Shown here one piece after another: positions 54,370 to 63,305 of a stretch of 64,000 bases of DNA (position 1 is its first letter; each line of letters starts with the position of its first letter). Under the pieces are notes generated by a model, which saw only the letters and a list, made by a program, of their open reading frames with translations, did no database searches and was not told where the DNA came from. The position numbers and the translations under genes are program-made. Origin of the DNA: Guyparkeria hydrothermalis (GTDB lineage Bacteria > Pseudomonadota > Gammaproteobacteria > Halothiobacillales > Halothiobacillaceae); NCBI RefSeq assembly GCF_023555385.1, contig NZ_JAJSED010000001.1, positions 2,328,943 to 2,392,942 on the forward strand, read 5' to 3'.

Positions 54370-55224
54370 ATGAAGAAAGTGACTCTCCATATGGGGTTGT
54401 GGAAAACCGGCACCACCTTCCTGCAGAAGGCGGTGTTCCGCGAGACGGGCGTATGCGCCGGCATGCATATAACGCCGCACAAGCAGGAGCGTGAGTTTCA
54501 ACGTCACTTCATGCACAGCTCACCGCTTTTCTGGGATACGAAAGGCGGGCGAGAACTCATCAAGCAGCTTTTCGTCGGCAAAAGCCTTTACACGGCCGAG
54601 AACCTGTATCGGGCCAAGATCTTCAAGAACAACGTGGATCGGGGCGTGGCGTCCGTCGAGCCCGATTCCTTCCTCCGCCACCTCGACGCCATCGGTGACG
54701 TGCTGGCGGAATTCGGCATGGACCTGCAGGTGCTGTTCTTTTTCCGAAGGCAGCCTGAGTGGCTTGCGTCGATGTACAGCGAAATGAGCCGGCCGTTGAA
54801 CGCCGCAAGTCAAAAGGACTTCGACGAGCGCATCGAGCAGATGGTCAACAACCCGTACCAGCACGGAGACCACGTGATCAAGTATGACCTGCTCTACAAG
54901 AAGCTTTGCCAGAGTGTCGGGCGCCGCCGGGTGCTGGCGCTCCCGTACGAGGAGTTCATGACACCCGACAATCTCAACCGGATTCGTGAGTTCACCGGGA
55001 TTCTGGAACTGGGCGAGGGTGTCGATCCCAACAAGCGGGTCAACAAGAAGTCATCCGGTGAACGGTCCTGGGGTCTGTGGGTCAAGGAAAAGGAGGAATT
55101 TGTCCCCGGGAAGCTGAAGCTGTCTCCCAAGACCGAAAAGATGATTCAGGACCACTACCGCCGTTCCAATCAGAATTTTTCCAAGATGCTGGATATTGAT
55201 CTGGGTCAGTGGGGCTACTTTTGA
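54370..55224 (+). CDS. Sulfotransferase-like protein (second of three)
   Basis: A 284-residue protein beginning MKKVTLHMGLWKTGTTFLQK, where WKTGTTFLQ is the 5'-phosphosulfate loop of PAPS-dependent sulfotransferases. The 3'-phosphate region is LQVLFFFRRQPEWLASMYSE near residue 125. GAGGG upstream supports the ATG at 54370; the frame is open upstream but lies inside the previous gene. The C-terminus (MIQDHYRRSNQNFSKMLD) is typical of bacterial glycan sulfotransferases. Confidence 0.8.
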   Translation: MKKVTLHMGLWKTGTTFLQKAVFRETGVCAGMHITPHKQEREFQRHFMHSSPLFWDTKGGRELIKQLFVGKSLYTAENLYRAKIFKNNVDRGVASVEPDSFLRHLDAIGDVLAEFGMDLQVLFFFRRQPEWLASMYSEMSRPLNAASQKDFDERIEQMVNNPYQHGDHVIKYDLLYKKLCQSVGRRRVLALPYEEFMTPDNLNRIREFTGILELGEGVDPNKRVNKKSSGERSWGLWVKEKEEFVPGKLKLSPKTEKMIQDHYRRSNQNFSKMLDIDLGQWGYF

Positions 55225-55232
55225 GTAATTCG

Positions 55233-55895
55233 ATGTCGTATTCAAAGTACCGGACGCTGGTGTTCGACTGCGATGGCGTCGTGTTGGACTCCAATCGCTG
55301 CAAGACCGACGCGTTTTATCAGGCCACGCTGCCTTACGGCGAGGCGGCCGCGCAGGCAATGGTCGACTATCACCGGGCCAATGGCGGGATATCGCGCTAC
55401 ACCAAGTTCGCCCGCTTTCTCGAGGAGATCGTCCCGCAGCACGCGGCAGGTGCTGACGGCCCCGATCTGGATGGGCTGCTGGAGAACTACGCCAGCGAGG
55501 TCCGCCAGGGGCTGATGCAATGCCAGGTGGCGCCCGGACTGCAAGCGTTGCGCGAGGAGACCCCCGACGCTCGCTGGCTGATCGTGTCCGGTGGCGATCA
55601 GAACGAACTGCGTGACGTATTTGCCGAACGCGGACTGTCAGAGCTGTTCGACGGTGGGATTTTCGGCAGCCCGGATACCAAGGACGAGATCCTCGCTCGC
55701 GAACTGGATACGCGTTTGATTCGGGAGCCGGCGCTGTTCCTGGGCGACAGCAAGTACGACCACGAGGCGGCCAGTGCCGCCGGTTTCGACTTCGTCTTCC
55801 TGAGTGGCTGGACCGAAGTGCCTGAATGGGAAGAGTGGGTTGCGTCCAACCAGATCACCACCCACGAAAATCTGGCCGAATTCGGCCGCGGTTAG
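55233..55895 (+). CDS. HAD-superfamily phosphatase
   Basis: A 220-residue haloacid-dehalogenase hydrolase. Motif I is LVFDCDGVVLDSN (residues 9-21), motif II WLIVSGGDQNE (about 117), and motif III/IV KDEILARELDT...LFLGDSKYDHEAAS (about 150-180). A helical cap lies between motifs I and II. Next to an aldolase and a CMP-sugar synthetase it is a good candidate for the phosphatase step before sugar activation, analogous to KdsC or NeuB-pathway phosphatases. Start at ATG 55233. Confidence 0.83.
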   Translation: MSYSKYRTLVFDCDGVVLDSNRCKTDAFYQATLPYGEAAAQAMVDYHRANGGISRYTKFARFLEEIVPQHAAGADGPDLDGLLENYASEVRQGLMQCQVAPGLQALREETPDARWLIVSGGDQNELRDVFAERGLSELFDGGIFGSPDTKDEILARELDTRLIREPALFLGDSKYDHEAASAAGFDFVFLSGWTEVPEWEEWVASNQITTHENLAEFGRG

Positions 55896-55980
55896 CCGCT
55901 TGTGGTGGGTGAGAGGCGTCGCCCCTCGATTCAGGCCCCGTTATTTATTAAAGACACCATCGTTATCTGGGAGTTGTATT

Positions 55981-57408
55981 TTGCACGGCGAATCTAATGT
56001 TCAGGCGATTCTCGGGAAGAGTCAGATCGAATTCGGCACCAGTGGTGCACGCGGTCTGGTGGAGCAGTTCACCGACGAGGTCTGTGCGGCCTTCACGACC
56101 GCGTTTCTCGTCGTGATGCGGGAGCAGGCCGAGGTGACTCATGTGGCGATCGGCATGGACCGACGCCCGAGCAGCCCGGCGATGGCGGCCGCGTGCAGTG
56201 CGGCTGCCCGGGCTCTCGGTGTGAAGGTGGTCGATTACGGGGTGCTGCCCACCCCGGCGCTGGCGTTGCAGGCCATGGCCGATGGCGTGCCCGCGATCAT
56301 GATCACCGGCAGTCATATCCCCTTCGATCGCAACGGCATCAAGTTCTACCGTCCGGAAGGCGAGATCACCAAGGCGGACGAACGGGCAATCATGAGTGTC
56401 GCGGCCGAATTGCCGGCGCTCGGTGAGAGCCTTCGGGAAACGGTCAGCGATGCTGCCAAGCAGCGCTACTTCTCCCGCTATGCCGAGTGGTTTCCGGGAC
56501 AGCCGCTGTCCGGCCGGCGCATCGGTCTCTATCAGCACTCCGCGGCTGGGCGCGACCTTAGCCAGGAGGTGCTCGAGGGGCTGGGTGCCCAGGTGATTGC
56601 CCTCGGCCGGAGCGAGGAGTTCGTCCCGGTGGATACCGAGGCCGTCAGTGACGAGGATCGCGCGCTTGCCCGCGACTGGGCGGCCGAACATCAGCTCGAT
56701 GCGCTCCTGACCACCGATGGCGACGGCGACCGTCCGCTGCTGGCCGATGAGCAGGGCGTGTGGTTGCGCGGCGATATCACCGGGCTGCTGTGTGCACGCG
56801 AGCTGGGTATTCAGGCCCTGGCCGTGCCGGTCAGCTGCAATACCGCGATCGAAGGCTGCAACGCATTCGATGAAGTCCTGCGGACCCGCATCGGGTCCCC
56901 CTACGTGCTGGCAGGCATGGAGGGCCTGGCCGGCAAGCACCTGCGGGTGGCTGGCTTCGAGGCAAACGGCGGATTTCTTCTGGGCACCCCGGTCGAGGAG
57001 GGCGATCGCCGCCTGGACCCTCTGCCCACGCGTGATGCGCTCCTGCCGGCCCTGACGCTGATGGTGGCGGCCGCTCGCGAGGACAAGCCGTTGTCGGCCC
57101 TGGTCGACGGCTTGCCGGCACGCTATACCGCCAGTGACCGTCTCAAGGCGTTTCCTACCGAACACAGCCAGGCGCTGCTGGCCGAGTGGCGTGCCGACCT
57201 GGCCGCCATGCAGCAGGCGTTGGGACTGGAGCCTGCCGTTTCCCGAATCGATGACACCGATGGCCTGCGTGCCGTCATGGCGAACGGGGAGGTCGTGCAC
57301 CTGCGCCCGTCCGGTAACGCGCCGGAACTGCGTTGTTACGCCGAGTCGGATTGCCCCAACCGCGCCGAGGCCCTGGTCGCCAACGTACTGGAGAGGCTCG
57401 TACGGTAA
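55981..57408 (+). CDS. Phosphomannomutase / phosphoglucomutase family
   Basis: A 475-residue alpha-D-phosphohexomutase. The phosphoserine loop is MITGSHIPFDRNGIKFY (about 105-121; the common motif is TASHNP), the metal loop TTDGDGDRPLL (about 243), the sugar loop GFEANGGFLLG (about 325) and the phosphate-binding loop LRPSGNAPELRCY (about 443). There is no suitable ATG; TTG at 55981 has GGGAG at 55969-55973 and precedes the conserved IEFGTSGARGLV. It would interconvert mannose-6-P and mannose-1-P for ManC. Confidence 0.87.
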   Translation: MHGESNVQAILGKSQIEFGTSGARGLVEQFTDEVCAAFTTAFLVVMREQAEVTHVAIGMDRRPSSPAMAAACSAAARALGVKVVDYGVLPTPALALQAMADGVPAIMITGSHIPFDRNGIKFYRPEGEITKADERAIMSVAAELPALGESLRETVSDAAKQRYFSRYAEWFPGQPLSGRRIGLYQHSAAGRDLSQEVLEGLGAQVIALGRSEEFVPVDTEAVSDEDRALARDWAAEHQLDALLTTDGDGDRPLLADEQGVWLRGDITGLLCARELGIQALAVPVSCNTAIEGCNAFDEVLRTRIGSPYVLAGMEGLAGKHLRVAGFEANGGFLLGTPVEEGDRRLDPLPTRDALLPALTLMVAAAREDKPLSALVDGLPARYTASDRLKAFPTEHSQALLAEWRADLAAMQQALGLEPAVSRIDDTDGLRAVMANGEVVHLRPSGNAPELRCYAESDCPNRAEALVANVLERLVR

Positions 57409-58670
57409 TGACACCGAAGCGCCGCATCGTTCTTCATATCGGAACGGAGAAAACGGGCTCGACGTCCCTGCAAGCGCTGCTTCACGCGAACCGGGAGGTA
57501 TTGGCCCGGCATGGCATTGCCTACCTGTCGACAACGAAACGTGCCGAGGCGCGCGGGCTGACTGCCGCCGTGCTGAACGAAGACATGCCGGATGATTATC
57601 TGCGGTTTCTCGGCGTCGACGGGCAGGACGCTCGCCGGGCGTTTCGCGAGGACACCCTCGCCGAATGGCGTGCCCAGCTGGACCGTCTGCCCATCGACAT
57701 CCATACCGTGGTGGTTTCCAGTGAGCACTTTCATTCCCGCCTCAGGCGTCCCGAAGAGCTGAGGCGTCTCGCGGATTTGTTCAGCTCGTGGAGTTCCGAA
57801 TTCCAGGTGGTGGCCTATCTGCGCCGGCAGGTCGACGTGATGAACTCGTTCTACTCGACCGAGCTGAAGAACGGGGGCACGAGGACGTTGCTTGAGGCAT
57901 CAGGAAAGATGTGCCGCCCGGGGAATCATTACTTCAACTACCGACAGGTGCTCGAGTTGTGGGGCGATATATTCGGGGAGGAGGCGTTGTGTCCGCGTCT
58001 CTTCACTCGACCCACCCATCAGGGCGACGGGGTGATCGAGGATTTCCTCTCCCTGTTGTCCGTCGATGAGGCCGCCTTGTCGAGTCCGGGGCGCCCGCGG
58101 CTGAACGAGTCGCTCACGCCCATGGGGCAGGCGCTGTTGCGCGGCCTGAACCAGCTGGCTCATCGAGCCGGGGACGAGGGCCGCTTAGCCGAGGACCTGC
58201 AGGCGTTGCGCCGCGAGGTCGTGCGGGCGTTTGCCGGCAAAGGGGCGACGTTGCCGCCGGAAGAGGCGAATGCGCTTCAGAGCCGGTTTGACGAGATCAA
58301 TGAAGAGCTGCGGAAAAAATGGTTCCCGGAGCGGCAGACCCTCTTCGCTCCGCTGGACAAGACCGATGATCGCCAGACCGGGCGACGCATCGACCTGTCC
58401 GGCAAGCAACTCACGCTGGTTTCCCGTGCATTGAATCTGTCGGATGCCCTGGGCGAAAAGGCCAACCGGTTCAAGGGGTTCGATGAATGTGCCGTGCGCT
58501 TGCGGGACGCGGCCGTGGAGCGGGAGACACGGGATCCCACGGGTGCCGCCTCCTACATGAAATTGGCGGCCCGTATTCGTCCCAAGGGCACTTTCATCGC
58601 GCAGTGGCTGGAGACGAATTGCCCGCCGATGGGGGTCGCCGCCCGCCTGCGTCAGTTGTTGTGGCGATAA
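57408..58670 (+). CDS. Sulfotransferase-like protein (third of three)
   Basis: A 420-residue protein starting MTPKRRIVLHIGTEKTGSTSLQ, with TEKTGSTSLQ as the PAPS 5'-phosphosulfate loop; the 3'-phosphate region is FQVVAYLRRQVDVMNSFYST near residue 140. The C-terminal 150 residues are helical and charged and are not recognisable. The ATG overlaps the preceding stop by one base (TAATG). Possibly adds sulfate to a different sugar or position from the other two sulfotransferases. Confidence 0.8.
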   Translation: MTPKRRIVLHIGTEKTGSTSLQALLHANREVLARHGIAYLSTTKRAEARGLTAAVLNEDMPDDYLRFLGVDGQDARRAFREDTLAEWRAQLDRLPIDIHTVVVSSEHFHSRLRRPEELRRLADLFSSWSSEFQVVAYLRRQVDVMNSFYSTELKNGGTRTLLEASGKMCRPGNHYFNYRQVLELWGDIFGEEALCPRLFTRPTHQGDGVIEDFLSLLSVDEAALSSPGRPRLNESLTPMGQALLRGLNQLAHRAGDEGRLAEDLQALRREVVRAFAGKGATLPPEEANALQSRFDEINEELRKKWFPERQTLFAPLDKTDDRQTGRRIDLSGKQLTLVSRALNLSDALGEKANRFKGFDECAVRLRDAAVERETRDPTGAASYMKLAARIRPKGTFIAQWLETNCPPMGVAARLRQLLWR

Positions 58671-58794
58671 GGCCACCCTCCAGCCGCGCGGGGTGACGCA
58701 TCCGATCGTTCACCGCCTTGATGGTTGAGGCCAGTGAGCGCCGTTTGATGAACGGCTTGATCCTGCGCTGTCAAACGCACCACAGTGGAAATGG

Positions 58795-58854
58795 TTCATG
58801 CAGCCCCTGGTGCCTTGGGTGCGTATTTGGCATTCCGGATGGGTGCTGCATGAA
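58795..58854. repeat. Perfect 10-bp inverted repeat upstream of kpsS
   Basis: TTCATGCAGC (58795-58804) and GCTGCATGAA (58845-58854) are exact inverted copies separated by 40 bp, 56 bp before the kpsS ATG. The 239-bp gap otherwise shows no gene. It may be an operator pair or a leader hairpin. Confidence 0.6.
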
Positions 58855-58909
58855 ACAAATCTACTGAGAGACCAAGGCTAGCCTTTACTCTTCCCGACAC
58901 GGAACCGCC

Positions 58910-60139
58910 ATGTCGTCGTTCTTGTTCCTGCAGGGTTCCGCTTCGCCGTTTTTCGATGTGCTTGGCAGGGCCCTCAAGGCCCGCGGTCACGCGGTGATGC
59001 GCATATTCTTCAACCCGGGCGACCAGCTTTACTGGTCGCATGGCGGGGTGGCGTTCCGTGGGCGACTCGCGGATTTGCCGGATTTCGCCGACGACGTGAT
59101 GGAGCGTCACGGCGTGACCGATCTGGTGCTGTTCGGCGATTGCCGGCCGGTACACCGGCCGGTGATCGATCGCGCCGAGGCCGCCGGCCTGCGAGTTCAC
59201 GTCTTCGAGGAAGGCTATTTCCGTCCCAATCGCATCACCCTGGAACGCTCTGGCGTGAACCGGCATTCGCGTTTGCCGCGAGACCCGGACTGGTACCGCC
59301 AGGCGGTGCGGTTGTGCCCGGAGGAGCCCACGGGTTGCCATATGGCGAAGGTGTTCCGCGTCCGGGCCTATCACGACGTCCGGTATCACGTGGCCGGGTT
59401 GCTCAACCCGTTGATGTACCCGCATTACCGCAACCATCAAATCTACAACGCCCCGCTGGAGTACGCCGGCTACCTGTGGCGGTTTGCGCGCCTGACCGTG
59501 CGCCGCCGGCGGGATGAGGCAACGGTGCAAACCCTGCTCGGCGGGGGGCGGAAATTTTTCCTCCTGCCGCTGCAACTCGATGGCGACGCCCAGATCCGGG
59601 ATCACTCGCCGTTTGATGGCATGGGCGGGGTGCTGCGTTCGGTGATGCGGTCGTTCGCCGAGCAGGCGGCCCAGTCCCAGTGCCTGGTGATCAAGAATCA
59701 CCCGCTCGATCCCGGCGTGGTTTCCCACGAGCGGCGGGCGCGTCGGATCGCCGACGAGCTGGGCATCCGCGACCGCGTGATATTCCTTGAAAGCGGCCCG
59801 CTCGACGACCTGATCAAGGCCTCCCGCGGGGTGGTCACCGTCAACAGCACCGTCGGGTTCGTATCGCTTGGTCTGGGTTGCCCGACGGTTGCCCTCGGGG
59901 AGTCGATCTACCGGATGCCCGGGTTGACGCATCAGGCGGGCATGCGCCACTTCTGGTCGGACCCGCAGCCCCCGGATGGTCCACTGTTCGCCGACTTCGA
60001 ACGGGTGGTTCGTCATGTCGCGCAGGTGCCGGGTGGGTTCTATTGCCGTGAAGGGATTGCCTGGGCCGTGGAGAACGCGATTCCGCGCCTGGAATCCGAG
60101 CGGTCGGTGCTCGAGGAGTTGCTTGATGCCGCCGGTTGA
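58910..60139 (+). CDS. kpsS: Capsule beta-Kdo transferase KpsS
   Basis: A 409-residue protein of the KpsS/LpsZ family, which places the first Kdo on the phospholipid anchor of group 2-type capsules. Family segments: LFLQGSASPFFDVLGRALKA at the N-terminus, FNPGDQLYW, HVFEEGYFRPNRITLE, LLPLQLDGDAQIRDHSPF near residue 220, KNHPLDPG, and VVTVNSTVGFVSLGLGCP near 310. Together with KpsC it builds the poly-Kdo linker. The SDR gene begins inside its last 14 bp. Confidence 0.92.
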   Translation: MSSFLFLQGSASPFFDVLGRALKARGHAVMRIFFNPGDQLYWSHGGVAFRGRLADLPDFADDVMERHGVTDLVLFGDCRPVHRPVIDRAEAAGLRVHVFEEGYFRPNRITLERSGVNRHSRLPRDPDWYRQAVRLCPEEPTGCHMAKVFRVRAYHDVRYHVAGLLNPLMYPHYRNHQIYNAPLEYAGYLWRFARLTVRRRRDEATVQTLLGGGRKFFLLPLQLDGDAQIRDHSPFDGMGGVLRSVMRSFAEQAAQSQCLVIKNHPLDPGVVSHERRARRIADELGIRDRVIFLESGPLDDLIKASRGVVTVNSTVGFVSLGLGCPTVALGESIYRMPGLTHQAGMRHFWSDPQPPDGPLFADFERVVRHVAQVPGGFYCREGIAWAVENAIPRLESERSVLEELLDAAG

Positions 60140-60902
60140 CCCCAGTCGGATCCTGATTACCGGGGCGAGCGGTGCCATTGGTGCGGCGCTGGCACAGGCT
60201 TATGCCGGCCCGGGACGAACCCTGGTCCTGCAGGGGCGCAATCTCGATGCGCTCCGGCAGACGGCGACGTCGTGTCGGCAGACCGGCAGCGAGGTGATTG
60301 TCGAAGAGGTCGATCTCCTTGATCGCGCCTCGGCAGTCGCGTTCATCGAGCGCCACCTTGGCGAGACGACCCCGGATCTCGTCGTGCTGAACGCCGGCAT
60401 GAACGTGCACGCGTCCTCCGCTGAGGCCATCGAGTCGCCGGGCGAGGCGGAAGACCTGCTGACCCTCAACATGATGAGGGCGCAGCTGCTTTTCGATCGT
60501 GTGGCACGAGCCATGCTCGCGCGGGGAGGGGGGCAGATTGCCCTGGTGAGCTCGCTGGCGGCTGACATGGGCCTGCCGCCAACGCCGGCCTATTCGGCCA
60601 GCAAGGCGGCGGTGAAATCCTACGGCGAGGCCATGCGCGGGGCGCTGGCCCCTCGGGGTGTGCGCGTGAGCGTCATCATGCCCGGGTACGTGCGGTCGCC
60701 GATGTGCGATGCCATGCCCGGTCCCAAGCCGTTTCTTTTGTCGCCCGAGAAGGCGGCGCGGCGCATCCGCCGCGGGCTGGCAAAAGACCGTGGCCGGATT
60801 GCCTTCCCCTTCTGGTTGTCGTTGGGAACGCGCTGGTTGGGCGTGCTGCCCGTCGACTGGGCGCTCGGGCTTCTACGGCGATTGGGGTACCGCGCGCCCT
60901 GA
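60126..60902 (+). CDS. Short-chain dehydrogenase, RkpH/WcbP-like
   Basis: A 258-residue SDR with the NAD(P) motif ILITGASGAIGAALAQAYA (residue 8), VVLNAGMNVHAS, catalytic serine in IALVSSLAAD and catalytic YSASKAAVK near residue 155. A hydrophobic C-terminal stretch (LGTRWLGVLPVDWALGLLRR) may anchor it to the membrane. Capsule loci with an RkpA-like synthase and alpha-oxoamine synthase regularly carry such a dehydrogenase (RkpH, WcbP), thought to reduce the keto-lipid product. It overlaps kpsS by 14 bp and is the last gene of the island. Confidence 0.83.
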   Translation: MPPVDPSRILITGASGAIGAALAQAYAGPGRTLVLQGRNLDALRQTATSCRQTGSEVIVEEVDLLDRASAVAFIERHLGETTPDLVVLNAGMNVHASSAEAIESPGEAEDLLTLNMMRAQLLFDRVARAMLARGGGQIALVSSLAADMGLPPTPAYSASKAAVKSYGEAMRGALAPRGVRVSVIMPGYVRSPMCDAMPGPKPFLLSPEKAARRIRRGLAKDRGRIAFPFWLSLGTRWLGVLPVDWALGLLRRLGYRAP

Positions 60903-60961
60903 CCGGCGTCCGGCCCCTAAGACTCGGTCCGCGCGGTCGTGGCAGGCGCAGCCGAGCCGCC

Positions 60962-62689
60962 TCAGAACGGGAACGCCAGCGGGATCAGGATGATGACGGC
61001 AGCCGAGTACACCAGCGTGAGCGGCAGGCCGGTGCGCAGGTAATCGCCCATTCGGTAACGTCCGGACGAATACACCATCAGGTGGGTCTGGTAACCGAAC
61101 GGGATCAGAAAGCAGGCACTGGCGCCGAAGGCCACGGCCATCACGAAGGGCATCGGATCCACGCCGAATCCCTGCGCGGTGGCATAGGCGACCGGGAAGG
61201 CCAGGGCGGCGGCCGCGTTGTTGGTGACGGTCTCGGTCAGGACCACCGTCAGCAGATAGGCGCCGACGAACGCGGCGAAGACGCCATGCCCGTTGAACGT
61301 CGCCTGCATCAGATCCGCGATCAGGGCGGCGCCGCCTGCATTCTCCAGCGCCTCTGCCAGTGTCAGCGCCGAGCCGATGATCACCACGATCTCGAACGGG
61401 AAGCGCCGTCTGATCTCGCTGACCGTGAGAATGCGAGTGACCAGCAGTGCGCCCAGTAGCAGCAAGAGTCCCTCGAACAGCGAAAGCCAGCCGGCGGCGG
61501 CCGCCGCCACGACTGCGAAAAAGCCGCCGAGCGCGAATCCGCTCTGTTTCGCCCCGAGTCGCGGGCGCTGGAAGCTGCCGCTCAGCAGATGGAAGTTGCG
61601 ATCGATGTTGCGGTGTTGCCGGAAGTCCGCGCCGGTAGCCAGCAGCAGGCAGTCACCCACCCTCAGCGGTACCCGTCCGAGTTGTCCGCGAATCCGCTCG
61701 TTGCCGCGCCGGATGCCGACCACGCCCGCATTGAACATGCTGCGGAAATCCACTTCCTGGAGCGTGCGGTTGGCCAGCTCCGACTGGTTGGAAACGACCA
61801 CCTCGACCAGGTTGGTCGCCAGCAGGTCGTCGGCCCGGTGGCCGAACAACTGCAGGCCGGGGAAGCGTTGCAGCGCCTGAACCTTGTCGACTTCACCGGT
61901 AAATACGAGCACGTCGTCGGCGGCGAGTACTTCGTCCGGGCCGACCGGCGTGATCAGGCGCCCCTGTCGTTCGATTTCAAGAAGATAGAGGCCTTCGAGC
62001 TGGCGCAGGCCGTTGGCCTCGATGCTGTTTCCGATGAGGGGAGAGTCGGGGCGCACCTCGGCGGCGAGGAAATAGGACATCGCCTCGCCGCCGCATTCCC
62101 GTTCGTTGTGCGGCAGGCTGCGGGCCTGCCACCAGAGCACGGCCAGACCGAGCAGTGCCACCGGAACGCCGACCAGACTGAACTGGAACATCGTCAGCTC
62201 GGGCAGGCCGGCGTTGACCGCAAAGGAGCTGACGACAAGGTTGGTCGAGGTGCCGATGAGCGTGGTGACGCCACCCAGAATCGAGGCGTAGGACAGCGGG
62301 ATCAGCAGACGCGACGGGGTGATCCGCTTCTGTCGGGAGATCGCCCCGAGGAACGTGCCGACCACCGCGGTGTTGTTGAGAAACGCGGAAAGTACGGCCG
62401 TGGTGCCAATCAGCTTGAAGCGCGCCAGGCCTTCGCCACCGGAAACCAGGCGTTCGGCAATGCTGTCGAGGAAATGGGATCGCTCCAGCGCCAGCGAGAC
62501 GAGCAGGAGCAGCGTCAGTGTCGCCAGCGCCGGGTTGGTGAAGTTGGCGAGCATCTCGGCGGGCGCGACCAGGCCGGTCAGGACAAAAGCCACGGCGGTG
62601 AAGGCAAAGGCCGTTGCCGGTGAGACGCGGCCGCTGGCAAGCACGGCCAGCAGGGCGGCGATGGCGAGAAGTACGAGCCAGGCGCTCAT
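60962..62689 (-). CDS. SLC13/DASS family permease with RCK_C (TrkA-C) domains
   Basis: A 575-residue transporter of the divalent anion:sodium symporter type. Membrane helices occur in about 1-185 and 395-575, with conserved FLNNTAVVGTFLG and the pseudo-repeat VTNNAAAALAFPVA. Two cytoplasmic RCK_C domains (about 205-385; GNSIEANGLRQLEGLYLLEI, LANRTLQEVDFRSMF) sit between the halves, as in bacterial sulfate permeases of the SLC13 group. Divergent from cysD, so sulfate uptake for assimilation or sulfation is likely. Confidence 0.85.
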   Translation of the reverse strand: MSAWLVLLAIAALLAVLASGRVSPATAFAFTAVAFVLTGLVAPAEMLANFTNPALATLTLLLLVSLALERSHFLDSIAERLVSGGEGLARFKLIGTTAVLSAFLNNTAVVGTFLGAISRQKRITPSRLLIPLSYASILGGVTTLIGTSTNLVVSSFAVNAGLPELTMFQFSLVGVPVALLGLAVLWWQARSLPHNERECGGEAMSYFLAAEVRPDSPLIGNSIEANGLRQLEGLYLLEIERQGRLITPVGPDEVLAADDVLVFTGEVDKVQALQRFPGLQLFGHRADDLLATNLVEVVVSNQSELANRTLQEVDFRSMFNAGVVGIRRGNERIRGQLGRVPLRVGDCLLLATGADFRQHRNIDRNFHLLSGSFQRPRLGAKQSGFALGGFFAVVAAAAAGWLSLFEGLLLLLGALLVTRILTVSEIRRRFPFEIVVIIGSALTLAEALENAGGAALIADLMQATFNGHGVFAAFVGAYLLTVVLTETVTNNAAAALAFPVAYATAQGFGVDPMPFVMAVAFGASACFLIPFGYQTHLMVYSSGRYRMGDYLRTGLPLTLVYSAAVIILIPLAFPF

Positions 62690-63305
62690 GATCGGATTTC
62701 CTCGGCCGGTTGGGGTGACATCGTCACGTGGTTAAAGCGTGAGGATATGGATTGTGATTCTAGGGGGTGGTTCAATACGTAGTCGAGCAAAGACGGACAT
62801 TTACTGTGTATGGATGTCATTATAAAGTAATAAAAACAACGCGTTGCGGTTTTTAAGATCATAAAACTTTTTCTGCCGCAACCTGTCGAACCCTGCACGC
62901 CCCGAGGTGTCGCACATGTGGCTGGACGGGGTGAACGCCGCTCCGGCGGGGCCGAGCGCAGCCATGGCGGTCGTCGCTTTTCCGGTCGTCCGGAAAGGCC
63001 GGTTACACGGCGGCGGGGCGCGGGTAGGTTCCTGTCGGGTAGGCCCGGGGTAGTGAACTTCCCGGTGCCGCTGATCGTCCACCGGTAGCGATCGGGTGAC
63101 GGTCCGGGTTACGACCCGAGCAGGTGACCCATTGGGCCGCGTCGCGCCAGTGCCCTAGGGGTGCGGCAAAGCAAACGCCGGTGCCGCGTGAGGCACGAAC
63201 ACAATCGACGAGGCTGGCTTCGTGCCGGACTCAGGGCAGGCGGGCCGACGCCGGCACGCCTGCGCAGCGAATTTGATAAGCAAGGCGAAAAGGTTGAATG
63301 ACACC
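62690..63305. promoter_or_regulatory. Intergenic region and leader of cysD
   Basis: 616 bp between the permease and cysD with no convincing gene. The left 170 bp are AT-rich (62760-62870) and probably hold the divergent promoters. The right 400 bp are GC-rich with several potential hairpins: GGCACGAA (63192-63199) pairs with TTCGTGCC (63219-63226), and the overlapping GTGCCGG (63222-63228) pairs with CCGGCAC (63251-63257), so the two are mutually exclusive. No known riboswitch was recognised. Confidence 0.5.

Noticed and set aside
62880..63305. Cobalamin or other known riboswitch in the cysD leader
   Set aside because: GC-rich with G/C-runs that look structured, but no B12 box or other family consensus could be matched.
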